A model generated the notes under the pieces. The model saw only the letters and a program-made list of their open reading frames with translations. It made no database searches and was not told where the DNA came from. This document shows, piece after piece, positions 44,375 through 53,972 of a stretch of DNA of 64,000 nucleotides. This DNA comes from Larkinella terrae (GTDB lineage: Bacteria; Bacteroidota; Bacteroidia; Cytophagales; Spirosomataceae): NCBI RefSeq assembly GCF_009668025.1, contig NZ_WJXZ01000002.1, positions 564,059 through 628,058 of the forward strand. The letters run 5' to 3'. Position numbers and translations under genes: made by a program. Position 1 is the stretch's first letter. The number at the start of each line of letters is the position of its first letter.

Positions 44375-45652
44375 ATGAGCGAGATTATTAACATGGAGAG
44401 TTCCGTACGCCTTGCCATCGTTGGGTTAGGCTATGTCGGATTACCGTTGGCCGTTGAGTTTGGGAAACAATATGACGTGATTGGTTACGACATAGACGCG
44501 AAACGAATCGCTGAACTGCACGAAGGCTTCGATCGGACGCGGGAGACCGACAAGGCAACCCTTCAGCAAGCCAGCCGTTTGCAATTTTCGTCGGATCGCG
44601 CGGCCATAGCGGATTGTACGGTTTACATCATTACCGTTCCCACGCCCGTCGACGCTTATAAAAAACCGGATTTACGGCCTTTATTGGGCGCTACGCGTGA
44701 CATCGGCAAGGTATTGAAAAAAGGCGATTTGGTTATTTATGAATCGACGGTTTATCCGGGATGTACCGAAGAGGACTGCGTTCCGGTTCTCGAAAAAGAA
44801 TCGGGATTGCGGTTTAACGTCGACTTTTACTGCGGTTATTCGCCGGAACGCATCAATCCGGGCGATAAAGTTCATACCCTGACGACCATTAAAAAGGTGA
44901 CGTCGGGCTCAACGCCGGAAACGGCCCGATTTGTCGATCAGTTGTACGCGTCAATTATCAAGGCCGGAACGCATCGGGCTTCGTCGATTAAAGTAGCGGA
45001 GGCCAGCAAAGCCATTGAAAACGCCCAGCGCGATGTCAACATCTCTTTCGTCAACGAGCTGGCACTGATGTTCGACCGCATGGATATTGACACGATGGAA
45101 GTGCTGGAAGCCGCCGGAACCAAATGGAATTTCCTGAAATTTAAACCGGGTCTGGTAGGTGGGCATTGCATTGGCGTGGACCCGTATTACCTGGCGCATA
45201 AAGCCGAAAGCCTGGGGTATTATCCGCAGGTTATTCTTTCCGGACGGCGTATCAACGACAACATGGGCATCTTCGTGGCCAGCAAGCTCGTGAAATTGAT
45301 GATTCGGAAGGGCCATACGATCAATCATACCCGGGTGCTGTTGCTGGGCATAACGTTTAAAGAAAATTGCCCCGACATTCGGAATTCCCGGGTGATCGAC
45401 ATCTACACGGAACTGAGCGAATACGGCATGGCTGTCGAAGTGTATGATCCCTGGGCCAATGCCGATGAAGTTGCCAAAGAGTACGGTTTTCGATTAATTG
45501 CCCAGCCGACCGGGCAATACGACGGAATAATCATGGCGGTTGCCCATGAGCAATTCAAAGAACTGGATTATTTCGCTTTGCGAACCGATCAAACGGTTGT
45601 CTATGACCTGAAAGGGTTGCTGGATAAAAATTTAGTGGATAGCCGGTTGTAA
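44375..45652 (+). CDS. UDP-N-acetylhexosamine 6-dehydrogenase (WbpO/TviB-like)
   Basis: A 425-residue NAD-dependent enzyme. The Rossmann start is IVGLGYVGLPLAVEFG, the middle shows ITVPTPVD and YESTVYPGC, and the active site is GLVGGHCIGVDPYYL with the catalytic Cys. These are the features of nucleotide-sugar dehydrogenases oxidising UDP-GlcNAc or UDP-GalNAc to the uronic acid rather than of UDP-glucose dehydrogenase; the ENAQRDVNISFVNELAL segment supports this. It supplies an acidic amino-sugar for the exopolysaccharide. The start lies two bases after the Wzz stop, in the same operon. Confidence 0.9.
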   Translation: MSEIINMESSVRLAIVGLGYVGLPLAVEFGKQYDVIGYDIDAKRIAELHEGFDRTRETDKATLQQASRLQFSSDRAAIADCTVYIITVPTPVDAYKKPDLRPLLGATRDIGKVLKKGDLVIYESTVYPGCTEEDCVPVLEKESGLRFNVDFYCGYSPERINPGDKVHTLTTIKKVTSGSTPETARFVDQLYASIIKAGTHRASSIKVAEASKAIENAQRDVNISFVNELALMFDRMDIDTMEVLEAAGTKWNFLKFKPGLVGGHCIGVDPYYLAHKAESLGYYPQVILSGRRINDNMGIFVASKLVKLMIRKGHTINHTRVLLLGITFKENCPDIRNSRVIDIYTELSEYGMAVEVYDPWANADEVAKEYGFRLIAQPTGQYDGIIMAVAHEQFKELDYFALRTDQTVVYDLKGLLDKNLVDSRL

Positions 45653-45663
45653 CATACAGACTT

Positions 45664-47010
45664 GTGTTTACGTCCCTTGTAAAAAGAACCTCCCTACTAA
45701 AAAAGTATGAAACCCCCGTCAAATTAGTCGCGTTGACAGGCGTAAATCTGGTTTTTACCTTGTTGATCAACTATTTATTGGCGGATCAGATAACTCCCGA
45801 GGAGTACGGGGCCTGGCGTTTATTTCTGACACTGACTTCTTTTTCGGGCCTGCTGCATTTTGGCCTGGTAGACGGTATGACGATTCAGTGGCTGTTTAGC
45901 AGTACGAAAGACTGGCAGAGTTCCAGCAAACGTGATTTTTCATACCTGCTTATTCAACAGGTTCTTATTTATTTTCTTCTCATTACTGCAATAGGAAAGT
46001 TATTTCCGCAGCTAAAAACGGTTCCGTATGCGCCAATTTTGTTGGCCAATCAGGTAGTCTTACAAAATGTATCGGGATTGCTGCAGGCATTTTTTAATCG
46101 CAGTGAAAAATTCTATTACGGTTCATCATTTACGCTGATTAGCCAGCTTGCCTTTTGTTTCGGCCTTATGTTATACCGGTTTAATTTTCTGCCAGGTATA
46201 AATCTTAATTTACTTAGCAACATCCAGATCGCTATTGCGACTTTTTCAATGCTTTATTTATTGCATAAGCATACAATAAATTGGCCATCATTAACACGGT
46301 ACGATTTGCATCCGCAACGTTTTATCGCTGTCATAAAGAAATCAATTGGGTTAGGATTACCTATATTATTGACTGGATTACTCTTTCTGGGTTTTCAAAA
46401 CATCGATAAGCTCTTAATCTCAAAATACTATTCACCCCGTCAATTTGGGTTTTACGCGTTCGCCGGAGCCCTGTTGAATGTCGTTCTAACAATTGTCGTT
46501 TCGATCAGTAATTTTTTAATGCAGAAATTGGTCTCGATCCGTCATTCGATCGAGTTATATTATGACAGTGCCGTGATGCTGATTTTGAAACTGGATTTTT
46601 TGTTATTGGTTGGAGCACTACCAGCTCGGCTATTTATTAACCAGCTTCTACCGGTTTATTCTGAATCTGCCGTTTATATCACATACCTGAGCGGTTTTGT
46701 AGCTCCTTACTTGTTAGTGCAACTAATTCAGTTTACTATTTTTAAAATCTTAAATAAACAAAGACAATTCTTTGCATTAGCGATTATGGTTTTTGGTAGT
46801 ACAGCAGTTCTGCTCGTTGCTCTGGCAAGCCATCATGCGGCACTGACAATTATGGCAAGTGTCTCAACTTTTATGGCTTATATCTGGTTCGCAGCCGGTG
46901 ATTGGCTCTTATGTTCGGTAAAACGGGAGTGTAAAGCAAATCAAACTAAGAGGTATGCGTTTATGATCACGACAATTTGCTTGTACTTACTACTATTCTA
47001 TTTAGGCTAA
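45664..47010 (+). CDS. Wzx-type polysaccharide flippase
   Basis: A 448-residue membrane protein starting at GTG, with about twelve hydrophobic helices and few polar loops. The N-terminal block LVALTGVNLVFTLLINYLLA followed by EEYGAWRLFLTLTS is typical of the polysaccharide-transport (MATE/MVF) superfamily. It moves the undecaprenyl-linked repeat unit across the inner membrane. Its codon composition is more AT-rich than that of the flanking sugar enzymes, which is common for wzx/wzy genes exchanged between strains. The GT2 gene begins two bases after its stop. Confidence 0.85.
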   Translation: MFTSLVKRTSLLKKYETPVKLVALTGVNLVFTLLINYLLADQITPEEYGAWRLFLTLTSFSGLLHFGLVDGMTIQWLFSSTKDWQSSSKRDFSYLLIQQVLIYFLLITAIGKLFPQLKTVPYAPILLANQVVLQNVSGLLQAFFNRSEKFYYGSSFTLISQLAFCFGLMLYRFNFLPGINLNLLSNIQIAIATFSMLYLLHKHTINWPSLTRYDLHPQRFIAVIKKSIGLGLPILLTGLLFLGFQNIDKLLISKYYSPRQFGFYAFAGALLNVVLTIVVSISNFLMQKLVSIRHSIELYYDSAVMLILKLDFLLLVGALPARLFINQLLPVYSESAVYITYLSGFVAPYLLVQLIQFTIFKILNKQRQFFALAIMVFGSTAVLLVALASHHAALTIMASVSTFMAYIWFAAGDWLLCSVKRECKANQTKRYAFMITTICLYLLLFYLG

Positions 47011-47012
47011 TA

Positions 47013-47912
47013 ATGGAAGTAAGGATAATTATATTGAATTATAACACCGCGCTATTGACGCTTCAATGTGTCGATTATATTCTCAAACAGAATTACCCGG
47101 ATAGTCATGTATTGATCATTGATAACGGATCATTACAGAAAAACTACGATGAGTTGGCGTCACAAATTCCTAAAGAAGTTAGGCTGATACGGTTTGAGGA
47201 TAATGCAGGGTTTGCCGCTGGAAATAATCGAGGGTGCGGCCGGATCGATGGGCTACCGGATGCTGATTATTATTTGTTCGTCAATAGCGACGCGTTTTTA
47301 ACGCAGGCCGATACAATCAGGGATCTTAAAAATGAATTAAGTCAGCGTCCCAACGCGGTTGCCATTTCACCTTTGGTTCATACAACTTCAAATCCGGTAC
47401 CGGTTCGATCTCAGATTCAGGTAAGACGACTCCTGTCGGCAGGTTGGCTGGTGGTATGTCACAGTCCTATTCTCCGCCGTTTGCCTTATATAAACAAACG
47501 CTATTTGCAATTTATTTACCGTGATTTAGTGCCGTACCAGTCAAAGATATATGAGGTCGATAGTATAAATGGTGCGGTTTTTATGGTGAAAAGTGACTTT
47601 TTACACCAGATCGGTCTGTTAGATGGGGGGACTTTTTTATACCTGGAAGAACTGATTTTAGGTGAGCAAATCCGTAGGGAAAATAAACGATGTTTATTGC
47701 ATGGCGGAGTTATTGTACCTCATATTCAGGGAGCAACCTCCGGAAGTCAACGGGGAAAAACGAGCCGCCGATCATTTAATTATTTTGTTGAGAGCGAAGC
47801 ATACCTTTTTAGGAAATACCATAAGTATTCAAATTTAAAATTAAGCGGTCTGAGGAAGTTGCGTCTTTTTGAGTTTTTTGTTAAGTCATTCTTAGCCAGA
47901 TTTAATCTTTAA
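47013..47912 (+). CDS. GT2 glycosyltransferase of the exopolysaccharide cluster
   Basis: A 299-residue enzyme from the ATG at 47013, two bases after the flippase stop. The GT-A fold shows RIIILNYNTALLT, VLIIDNGS, the rhamnosyltransferase-like AGFAAGNNRGC and the DXD-equivalent LFVNSDAF. The middle has EVDSINGAVFMVKSDF. It adds one sugar to the lipid-linked repeat unit; the donor cannot be told. It lies within the AT-rich wzx-wzy section. Confidence 0.85.
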   Translation: MEVRIIILNYNTALLTLQCVDYILKQNYPDSHVLIIDNGSLQKNYDELASQIPKEVRLIRFEDNAGFAAGNNRGCGRIDGLPDADYYLFVNSDAFLTQADTIRDLKNELSQRPNAVAISPLVHTTSNPVPVRSQIQVRRLLSAGWLVVCHSPILRRLPYINKRYLQFIYRDLVPYQSKIYEVDSINGAVFMVKSDFLHQIGLLDGGTFLYLEELILGEQIRRENKRCLLHGGVIVPHIQGATSGSQRGKTSRRSFNYFVESEAYLFRKYHKYSNLKLSGLRKLRLFEFFVKSFLARFNL

Positions 47913-47916
47913 TTGT

Positions 47917-49155
47917 ATGCTTATCCGTTTCGTTATAAATATTGTTTTTCTGTTATTGATTGCTTTGCTATTCTTAATAATAAAGAATAAAACTAGGAAA
48001 GCTGGATATCTGGAAATTTACTCATTATTATGGCTGTTGTTGATAGCAGGCTGTCAATTGATAGGCGGAATATATGAGATTCAGGATTCAACCTTATTTA
48101 TATTTTACATGACTTGGATTATGTTTCTTGTACCTTCTTTATTGATTTATGAAAATTGTAGCGAAAATGAAAAATATAGCCATAAGCCAGTAAAAAACAA
48201 GTTGAAATTAATGCTATTTTTTTTAATATCAATAAGTTTGTTTGTTAATCTATTGTCGTTATATTCATTAATTGGGTCAATAAATTTTTTCAAACTGGGG
48301 CTTCTTGCACTGAGAGTACAGGGTAAAGAAATTATTGATGAACAATCGACAATATTTTATCAACTTTTTGCAAAATCGTATATTATTTATATCCCGTTGG
48401 CAATGATAGGATATAAAAATAAATATATTAATAAAGCAACCTTAGTTTTATGTTGTATAGTTGGCTTATTCACTTGCGTTATTAATTTAACGAGAGCGCC
48501 CGTATTATCCTGGGCCATTACCATTATTACGTCAACTACCATTTGTTTTAACGTTTCCGGGAAGAAATTTTACTCATACATAGCCTTGTTAATAACCCCG
48601 GTTCTTTTAATAACGCTCTTATTTGGAATGGAAAATGAGCAGTTACTGGAAAATGTAAAATTGTATGTATTCGGTGGGGTAAAGGCTTACGAAATGATAT
48701 TAAGTGGCCGATATTCAGATTTATCTTTCTACGATATTGGTTTATACAGCACAGATTTTTTTAACTACACTTTGAAAAAGATGGGCCTTGTAGAACGATA
48801 TCCATCTTTGATTCGAGAATATACGTATGCTCCGCCTACCAATGTTTATACGTATCTGGATGCGTTGACTTTGGATTTTGGTGTAATAGGCGCTATACTA
48901 TCTGCACTTATCTTGGGAACGATTGCTGCTTACGTTCACAAAAAAGCACATTCGACTAACGATATCTTATACATTTCTTATTATTGCTTCATCAATTATG
49001 CAATTGCTATCTCATTTATGAATAATGAATTAATACGGATAAATGGATTTATATTGATCGCTGAATTGGTAATTATAAGAATGGTTATTCAACCGGTTTT
49101 GCAAGATGCTACCAATCCGTATCAGTTGGTTGACTTTAAAAATGATGTGCAATGA
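47917..49155 (+). CDS. Wzy-like O-antigen/exopolysaccharide polymerase
   Basis: A 412-residue integral membrane protein with about ten to eleven hydrophobic helices and a larger extracytoplasmic loop (about 260-310) containing GRYSDLSFYDIG and YAPPTNVYTYLDALTLDFG. The latter resembles the loop before the last helices of O-antigen polymerases. Sequence conservation in Wzy proteins is low, so the call rests on topology, loop position and gene context between the flippase and the glycosyltransferases. Strong AT bias. Its stop overlaps the next ATG by four bases. Confidence 0.75.
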   Translation: MLIRFVINIVFLLLIALLFLIIKNKTRKAGYLEIYSLLWLLLIAGCQLIGGIYEIQDSTLFIFYMTWIMFLVPSLLIYENCSENEKYSHKPVKNKLKLMLFFLISISLFVNLLSLYSLIGSINFFKLGLLALRVQGKEIIDEQSTIFYQLFAKSYIIYIPLAMIGYKNKYINKATLVLCCIVGLFTCVINLTRAPVLSWAITIITSTTICFNVSGKKFYSYIALLITPVLLITLLFGMENEQLLENVKLYVFGGVKAYEMILSGRYSDLSFYDIGLYSTDFFNYTLKKMGLVERYPSLIREYTYAPPTNVYTYLDALTLDFGVIGAILSALILGTIAAYVHKKAHSTNDILYISYYCFINYAIAISFMNNELIRINGFILIAELVIIRMVIQPVLQDATNPYQLVDFKNDVQ

Positions 49156-50048
49156 TTGTTGTTGAATTAATGGGCGGACTGGGTAATCAATTGTTTCAAT
49201 ATGCGTTGGGAAGAAGTCTGGCCATACAAAATAAAACCGACTTATTTGTTGATACCGGATTTTTGATGAGTCGGAATGTGACAGGGCGGAACATTGTTTA
49301 CCGAAATTATGATCTTGATATTTTTACGTTAAAACCGCCGATTGCAAAACCGTCTGTTTCGCAGCGCTATGGTACCAGTCCGTCTGTTTCAATCCGGTTT
49401 ATAAAAAAATCTTTTAACCGCGCTATCAAGACCGGTCCACTAGAATATATTGCGGAGCAAACTCCGTTTCAATACGACCAGCGGGTTGCCCGGGCTTCTG
49501 ACAACGTGTATGTAAGTGGCTATTGGCAATCCATCCGGTATTTTCAGGAAATAAAAGATCAACTGAAGCTGGAATTCCGGTTTGCCAATCCGATACCCGC
49601 TTTTGCTGCTGAACTGACGGAAGAACTTCAGAAGAAGGAATCCGTTTGTGTGCACGTCAGACGGAGTGACTTTGTGACAAATTCGCGTCATAACATTATT
49701 CAGCCCGATTATTATGAACGGGCGGAACGGATCATCCGGGAGCGCGTGGCCAAGCCAACCTATTATGTTTTTTCGGATGATATCGACTGGTGCCGGACCA
49801 ATTTGCGCTTTAACGCCACAACCATATACGTCGGTAATGAATGGGCTGGTGAGCGCGCGCAGACTTACCTGCAATTGATGACGTTCTGTCGGCATTACAT
49901 CATACCCAACAGTACGTTTGGCTGGTGGGCGGCCTGGCTGAATAACGGTTTTGACAAAATTGTGATTATGCCCCAAAAATGGGTTTATGACCGTTCCGGT
50001 TTCGTTAGTTCGGATGAATTGGCCTATCCTGAGTGGATTCGAATCTAA
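49152..50048 (+). CDS. GT11 fucosyltransferase (alpha-1,2-type)
   Basis: A 298-residue enzyme. The N-terminal motif VVELMGGLGNQLFQYALG, the core CVHVRRSDFV with the arginine pair that binds GDP-fucose, and the later IIPNSTFGWWAAWLN are the three GT11 signatures. The enzyme transfers L-fucose from GDP-fucose to a terminal galactose-type residue. No GDP-fucose synthesis genes (gmd, fcl) are in the window, so the donor must be made elsewhere. It overlaps the polymerase by ATGA and is on the GC-richer side of the junction. Confidence 0.92.
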   Translation: MIVVELMGGLGNQLFQYALGRSLAIQNKTDLFVDTGFLMSRNVTGRNIVYRNYDLDIFTLKPPIAKPSVSQRYGTSPSVSIRFIKKSFNRAIKTGPLEYIAEQTPFQYDQRVARASDNVYVSGYWQSIRYFQEIKDQLKLEFRFANPIPAFAAELTEELQKKESVCVHVRRSDFVTNSRHNIIQPDYYERAERIIRERVAKPTYYVFSDDIDWCRTNLRFNATTIYVGNEWAGERAQTYLQLMTFCRHYIIPNSTFGWWAAWLNNGFDKIVIMPQKWVYDRSGFVSSDELAYPEWIRI

Positions 50049-50063
50049 AACAGTTCGTGTAGT

Positions 50064-50948
50064 ATGGTTACTGTTACTGTCGGCTTACCGGTTTATAATG
50101 CGGCTCCTTATCTGGCAGAAGCCATTCAATCTGTTATCAACCAGTCATTTACGGATTGGGAGTTGGTTGTTGTCGACGATGGGTCTACGGATGAATCACT
50201 TGCCATTGCCCGTTCTTTTACGGATCCCCGGATCAAACTGATTGCCGATGGAAAAAATACCGGCCAAAGCGTTCGCCTTAACCAGATCTCCCGGATGGCG
50301 ACCGGCAAGTATATCGCCCGCATGGATGCCGATGATGTTATGACGGTTGACCGGTTGCAAACTCAGGTCCATTTCATGAATGAACACTCTGAAGTGGACC
50401 TGGTGAGTTCGTATGTCTACTCCATCGGAACTGATAACAAGGTGTATGGAATGCGCGGGACAACGCATTTACCGCAGACGCTGGGGGAGGCCGTTAGCGG
50501 TTTTCCAATCGTTCATCCGGCGGTTCTTACCCGTCGCAGCTGGTCGGTAGCTAATCCGTACAACGAACAAATCCCCCGGGTCCAGGACTATGAACTCTGG
50601 TTGCGGACCTGGCATACGAGTCGTTTTTTCATTATCAACCGCCCGCTTCTCTTTTACCGGGAAATCGGGATACCTTATAAAAATAAATACCTGCGTTCCA
50701 GCGCACAGATTCGGCATATCTTGGAGACACAATACCGCACTGAGCTTGGCTGGCGGAAAACGTACCAAATAAAGACGAAGACGGTTTTGAAAGGCGCTTT
50801 ATATGTGCTATTCAATTTGTTAAATCGTGAAGACTGGCTTTTGAAACGGCGGAATCGTCCACTGTCATCAGAAGATCAATCTGTTGCAGAAAAATTGCTT
50901 GCAAAAGCAACTAACAGGCCTAAAATAGCCTCATTTTCGCCACTATGA
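50064..50948 (+). CDS. GT2 glycosyltransferase of the exopolysaccharide cluster
   Basis: A 294-residue enzyme with the classic family-2 start VTVGLPVYNAAPYLAEAIQS, VVDDGSTDES, and the metal site ARMDADDVM. A later HPAVLTRRSW followed by VQDYELWLR marks the acceptor/catalytic Asp-Tyr region. The C-terminal helices (about 230-290) are basic and may associate with the membrane. Its start is 16 bases after the GT11 stop and its end overlaps the next gene by ATGA. Confidence 0.88.
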   Translation: MVTVTVGLPVYNAAPYLAEAIQSVINQSFTDWELVVVDDGSTDESLAIARSFTDPRIKLIADGKNTGQSVRLNQISRMATGKYIARMDADDVMTVDRLQTQVHFMNEHSEVDLVSSYVYSIGTDNKVYGMRGTTHLPQTLGEAVSGFPIVHPAVLTRRSWSVANPYNEQIPRVQDYELWLRTWHTSRFFIINRPLLFYREIGIPYKNKYLRSSAQIRHILETQYRTELGWRKTYQIKTKTVLKGALYVLFNLLNREDWLLKRRNRPLSSEDQSVAEKLLAKATNRPKIASFSPL

Positions 50949-52144
50949 GTCAATTTCAGACGGTTATTCAGGCGTTTTCCGTCCCTGCGTCACTGGGTTT
51001 TATCGATAAACAGATTCCTTACTTCCGGAAGCGGGGAGTCGAGATGCAGATCATTTGTTCGTCAGGCGCTGATTTGACCGCTTTTGCCGAAAAATACGGC
51101 GTTGCATATGAGGTGGTGCCTTTCATCCGATCGATTACCCCGCTGAATGACCTGTATTGCCTATGGCGGTCCTATCGGTTATTCAAAAAAAAGAAACCCG
51201 TCATCGTTCACGGCAATACGCCGAAAGCGGGCCTGTTGTCGATGCTGGCCGCTTTTCTGGCCGGAGTGCCCATCCGCATTTACGAAATTCATGGTTTTCC
51301 GTTCGAAAGCCGTCGGGGCTTTAGCCGGTGGTTACTGATGACGATGGAGCGCATTGCCTGCCAGGCGGCTACCCAAATTCTGCTGGTGAGCAGTTCGCTC
51401 CGGAACCAGGCCGTGAAGCTCAACATTACCGACGCGGCAAAATTAACGGTTCCGCACCACGGGAGCTGTAATGGGGTAGATGCAATCGATCGCTACAATC
51501 CGGCCCGGTTAGACGGCCAGAAAGTAGCCCGGCTGAAGGAAACATTGAATCTGAACGGCCCGGTAATCGGCTTTGTTGGGCGACTGACGCGGGACAAGGG
51601 CATTCTTGAACTGGCAAAGGCGTGGAAAATGATTCGTGATGACTTTCCCGAACTGCTGCTACTGATTGTTGGGCCATCCGAGCTGGTCACCGCTGCCGAG
51701 AAAGAAATTATCGATGAGTTGTTGCAGCATCCCCGTGTTCGCTGGATCGGTTTTGTAGCCGACATCGAATATTATTATGCCTTACTGGATTTCATTCTGT
51801 TGCCAACCTATCGGGAAGGGTTGGGGAACGTGCTGCTGGAAGCCGGGGCCATGGAAGTTCCGGCCATTGCCAGCCGGGTAACGGGAACGGTTGATGCACT
51901 GATCGAGGGAAAAACCGGTCTTTTCTGCGAACCTTATTCGGCCGAAAGTCTGGCCGGGCAAATACGCAATTACCTGAATAACCCGGAACTGGTGCGGGAA
52001 CACGGTCGGAATTCCCGGGAGCGCGTTTTGCGCGATTTTGCGCCGATTGATGTCTGGAATGCCAAATATAAGATTTACAAGCAGGCTTTTCAGTCCGTTG
52101 GAATTGCACTCGATGATTCGGCAAAACATTCGGTTGAGGCATGA
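50945..52144 (+). CDS. GT4 glycosyltransferase
   Basis: A 399-residue retaining GT-B enzyme. The N-terminal domain holds FSVPASLGFIDKQIP and the GxH-type HGNTPKAGLL. The C-terminal domain shows GFVGRLTRDKGILELA and the donor-binding EX7E region (YREGLGNVLLEAGAMEVPAI). Similar proteins add GalNAc, bacillosamine-linked sugars or other residues to undecaprenyl-linked precursors. It is translationally coupled on both sides (ATGA overlaps). Donor is unknown. Confidence 0.88.
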   Translation: MSQFQTVIQAFSVPASLGFIDKQIPYFRKRGVEMQIICSSGADLTAFAEKYGVAYEVVPFIRSITPLNDLYCLWRSYRLFKKKKPVIVHGNTPKAGLLSMLAAFLAGVPIRIYEIHGFPFESRRGFSRWLLMTMERIACQAATQILLVSSSLRNQAVKLNITDAAKLTVPHHGSCNGVDAIDRYNPARLDGQKVARLKETLNLNGPVIGFVGRLTRDKGILELAKAWKMIRDDFPELLLLIVGPSELVTAAEKEIIDELLQHPRVRWIGFVADIEYYYALLDFILLPTYREGLGNVLLEAGAMEVPAIASRVTGTVDALIEGKTGLFCEPYSAESLAGQIRNYLNNPELVREHGRNSRERVLRDFAPIDVWNAKYKIYKQAFQSVGIALDDSAKHSVEA

Positions 52145-53397
52145 GGATTCTGCTGCTGCATCAATTTTACCTTCCGCCCCACGAAGCCGGTGGTACCCGC
52201 TGGAATGAACTGTGCCGGTTATGGGCCCAACAGGGCCACCAGATCACGGTCATTGCGGGCATGGTGCATTACAGTCATGGTCGAAAATATCAGCATTGCC
52301 GGGGAAAGTGGGTTGTTGAGGAAGAGGACGTACCCGGTGTGCGGGTGATTCGAACACATGTGTCGGAATGGTACAACGTAAACTGGCTGGGGCGCCTGTG
52401 GGCCTACATCACGTTTCTGTTTTCCGGGACCTGGGCCGGATTGTTTCGGACCAGCGCCAAATATGATGTGTTGATCGTTACCTCGCCACCTTTGTTGCTC
52501 GGCCTGGTGGGGAGTGCGTTGGCGTGGTGGAAAAGCTTACCTCTTATCGTTGAAATCCGGGATTTATGGCCCGACACGCCCGTTCAGATGGGCATTCTGC
52601 AGAATCTGTTTCTAGTCCGAACGGCTTATTACCTCGAACAACGGCTGTATAAATGGTCGGAACGAATCGTGGTTCTGACACCCGCGTTCAAACAGGTGCT
52701 GATGAAACAAAAGCATATTCCGGATTCCAAGATTGAAGTGGTTACAAATGCAACCGATTTTGAGCTGACGGACCAACTGGCAGCGACTTTTAACCGCGCC
52801 AGCTTCCGGCAGGAGCAGAGAATGGATGGCATGGTGTGGATCGTGTATGCCGGAGCGCATGGCGTTGCCAATCAGCTCGAGCAGATCGTGGCTACGGCGG
52901 TTTTGTTGCAGGATCAGCCCGTGCGGTTTTTACTGATCGGCGACGGGATGGCTAAGAAAACCGTATGGGATCAGTCCAGGCGGTTATTGCTGCAAAACAT
53001 CCGGTTTTTGCATGCGCTTCCCCGCGAGGAGGCATTTCAGTTTATCCTGGCTTCGGATATCGGAATCATGACCATGCAGCAACTGGACGTTTTCAAGACG
53101 ATCTACGCAAACAAGATGTTCGAGTACATGGCAGCCCGCTTGCCTATTCTGACGGCAATCGACGGAATATCCCGTTCCGTGGTCGAACTGGCCAATGCGG
53201 GTATGTTTATCGAACTGCAAAAGCCGTTCGAAGTCGCGGAAAGTATTAAAAATTACCTGTACCAGCCTGAACTGCGCCGTCAGCAGGGAAACAATGGATA
53301 CTGGTACGCTAAAGCGCATTTTAACCGAAAAATAGTAGCCGCCGACTATTTACACCTCATTGAGAATGTATCGAAAAGTGGGAAAACGCCTGATTGA
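52141..53397 (+). CDS. GT4 glycosyltransferase (WbuB-like)
   Basis: A 418-residue GT-B enzyme. The N-terminal domain starts LLLHQFYLPPHEAGGTRWNE and includes IVTSPPLLLGLVGSALA and VEIRDLWPDTPV, the latter two characteristic of the WbuB/WcaI-like group. The C-terminal domain has the typical YANKMFEYMAARLPI donor site. WbuB transfers an amino-deoxy sugar such as FucNAc in some O-antigen pathways, which fits with an amino-sugar-containing polymer here, but the donor is inferred. Overlaps the next ATG by about 32 bases. Confidence 0.85.
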   Translation: MRILLLHQFYLPPHEAGGTRWNELCRLWAQQGHQITVIAGMVHYSHGRKYQHCRGKWVVEEEDVPGVRVIRTHVSEWYNVNWLGRLWAYITFLFSGTWAGLFRTSAKYDVLIVTSPPLLLGLVGSALAWWKSLPLIVEIRDLWPDTPVQMGILQNLFLVRTAYYLEQRLYKWSERIVVLTPAFKQVLMKQKHIPDSKIEVVTNATDFELTDQLAATFNRASFRQEQRMDGMVWIVYAGAHGVANQLEQIVATAVLLQDQPVRFLLIGDGMAKKTVWDQSRRLLLQNIRFLHALPREEAFQFILASDIGIMTMQQLDVFKTIYANKMFEYMAARLPILTAIDGISRSVVELANAGMFIELQKPFEVAESIKNYLYQPELRRQQGNNGYWYAKAHFNRKIVAADYLHLIENVSKSGKTPD

Positions 53398-53971
53398 TGT
53401 CATTATCTCAGCGATGGCAATTTTGATGCTTTTGCCCATCCTGCTGGTGCTGGTGATTGTGCTGGCCGTTGCCAATCGGGGAAACCCGTTTTTTGTTCAG
53501 GTCCGGCCTGGCCGAAATGAACGGACATTTACGCTGGTCAAGCTTAAAACCATGAACGACCGACGTGACGCCAACGGAATTTTGCTTTCTGATGCCGATC
53601 GATTGACTCCATTGGGCCGCCTGATTCGTAAAACCTCACTGGACGAATTGCCGCAACTTTGGAGTGTCTTGAAAGGCGACATGAGCCTGATCGGACCCAG
53701 ACCGTTGCTGGTGGAATACCTGCCGCTTTACAACGACCAGCAACGACGGCGGCATGCGGTTCGGCCGGGCATTACGGGTTGGGCGCAGGTGAATGGCCGG
53801 AATACGGTGTCGTGGAAAAAGAAATTTGAGTATGACGTGTGGTACGTCGACAATCTGTCTTTTGACCTGGACTGTAAAATCATGATGCTGACCATTCAGA
53901 AAGTGCTCAAATCAGAAGGTATTTCGTCGGTATCATCGGCGACAATGGAAAAATTCACCGGAACGATTTAA
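53366..53971 (+). CDS. Initiating phosphosugar transferase (PglC/WecA-like bacterial sugar transferase)
   Basis: A 201-residue monotopic membrane protein. One re-entrant N-terminal helix (about 9-36) is followed by the bacterial sugar-transferase domain with VRPGRNERTFTLVKLKTM, the Asp-Glu active-site pair in KTSLDELPQLW, then SLIGPRPLLVEYLP and RPGITGWAQVNGRN. This family starts repeat-unit synthesis by moving a phosphosugar from the UDP-sugar to undecaprenyl phosphate. It is directly followed by PglD-like and PglE-like genes in the Campylobacter pgl order, so the first sugar may be N,N'-diacetylbacillosamine. The start ATG lies inside the preceding gene. Confidence 0.9.
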   Translation: MYRKVGKRLIDVIISAMAILMLLPILLVLVIVLAVANRGNPFFVQVRPGRNERTFTLVKLKTMNDRRDANGILLSDADRLTPLGRLIRKTSLDELPQLWSVLKGDMSLIGPRPLLVEYLPLYNDQQRRRHAVRPGITGWAQVNGRNTVSWKKKFEYDVWYVDNLSFDLDCKIMMLTIQKVLKSEGISSVSSATMEKFTGTI

Positions 53972-53972
53972 C

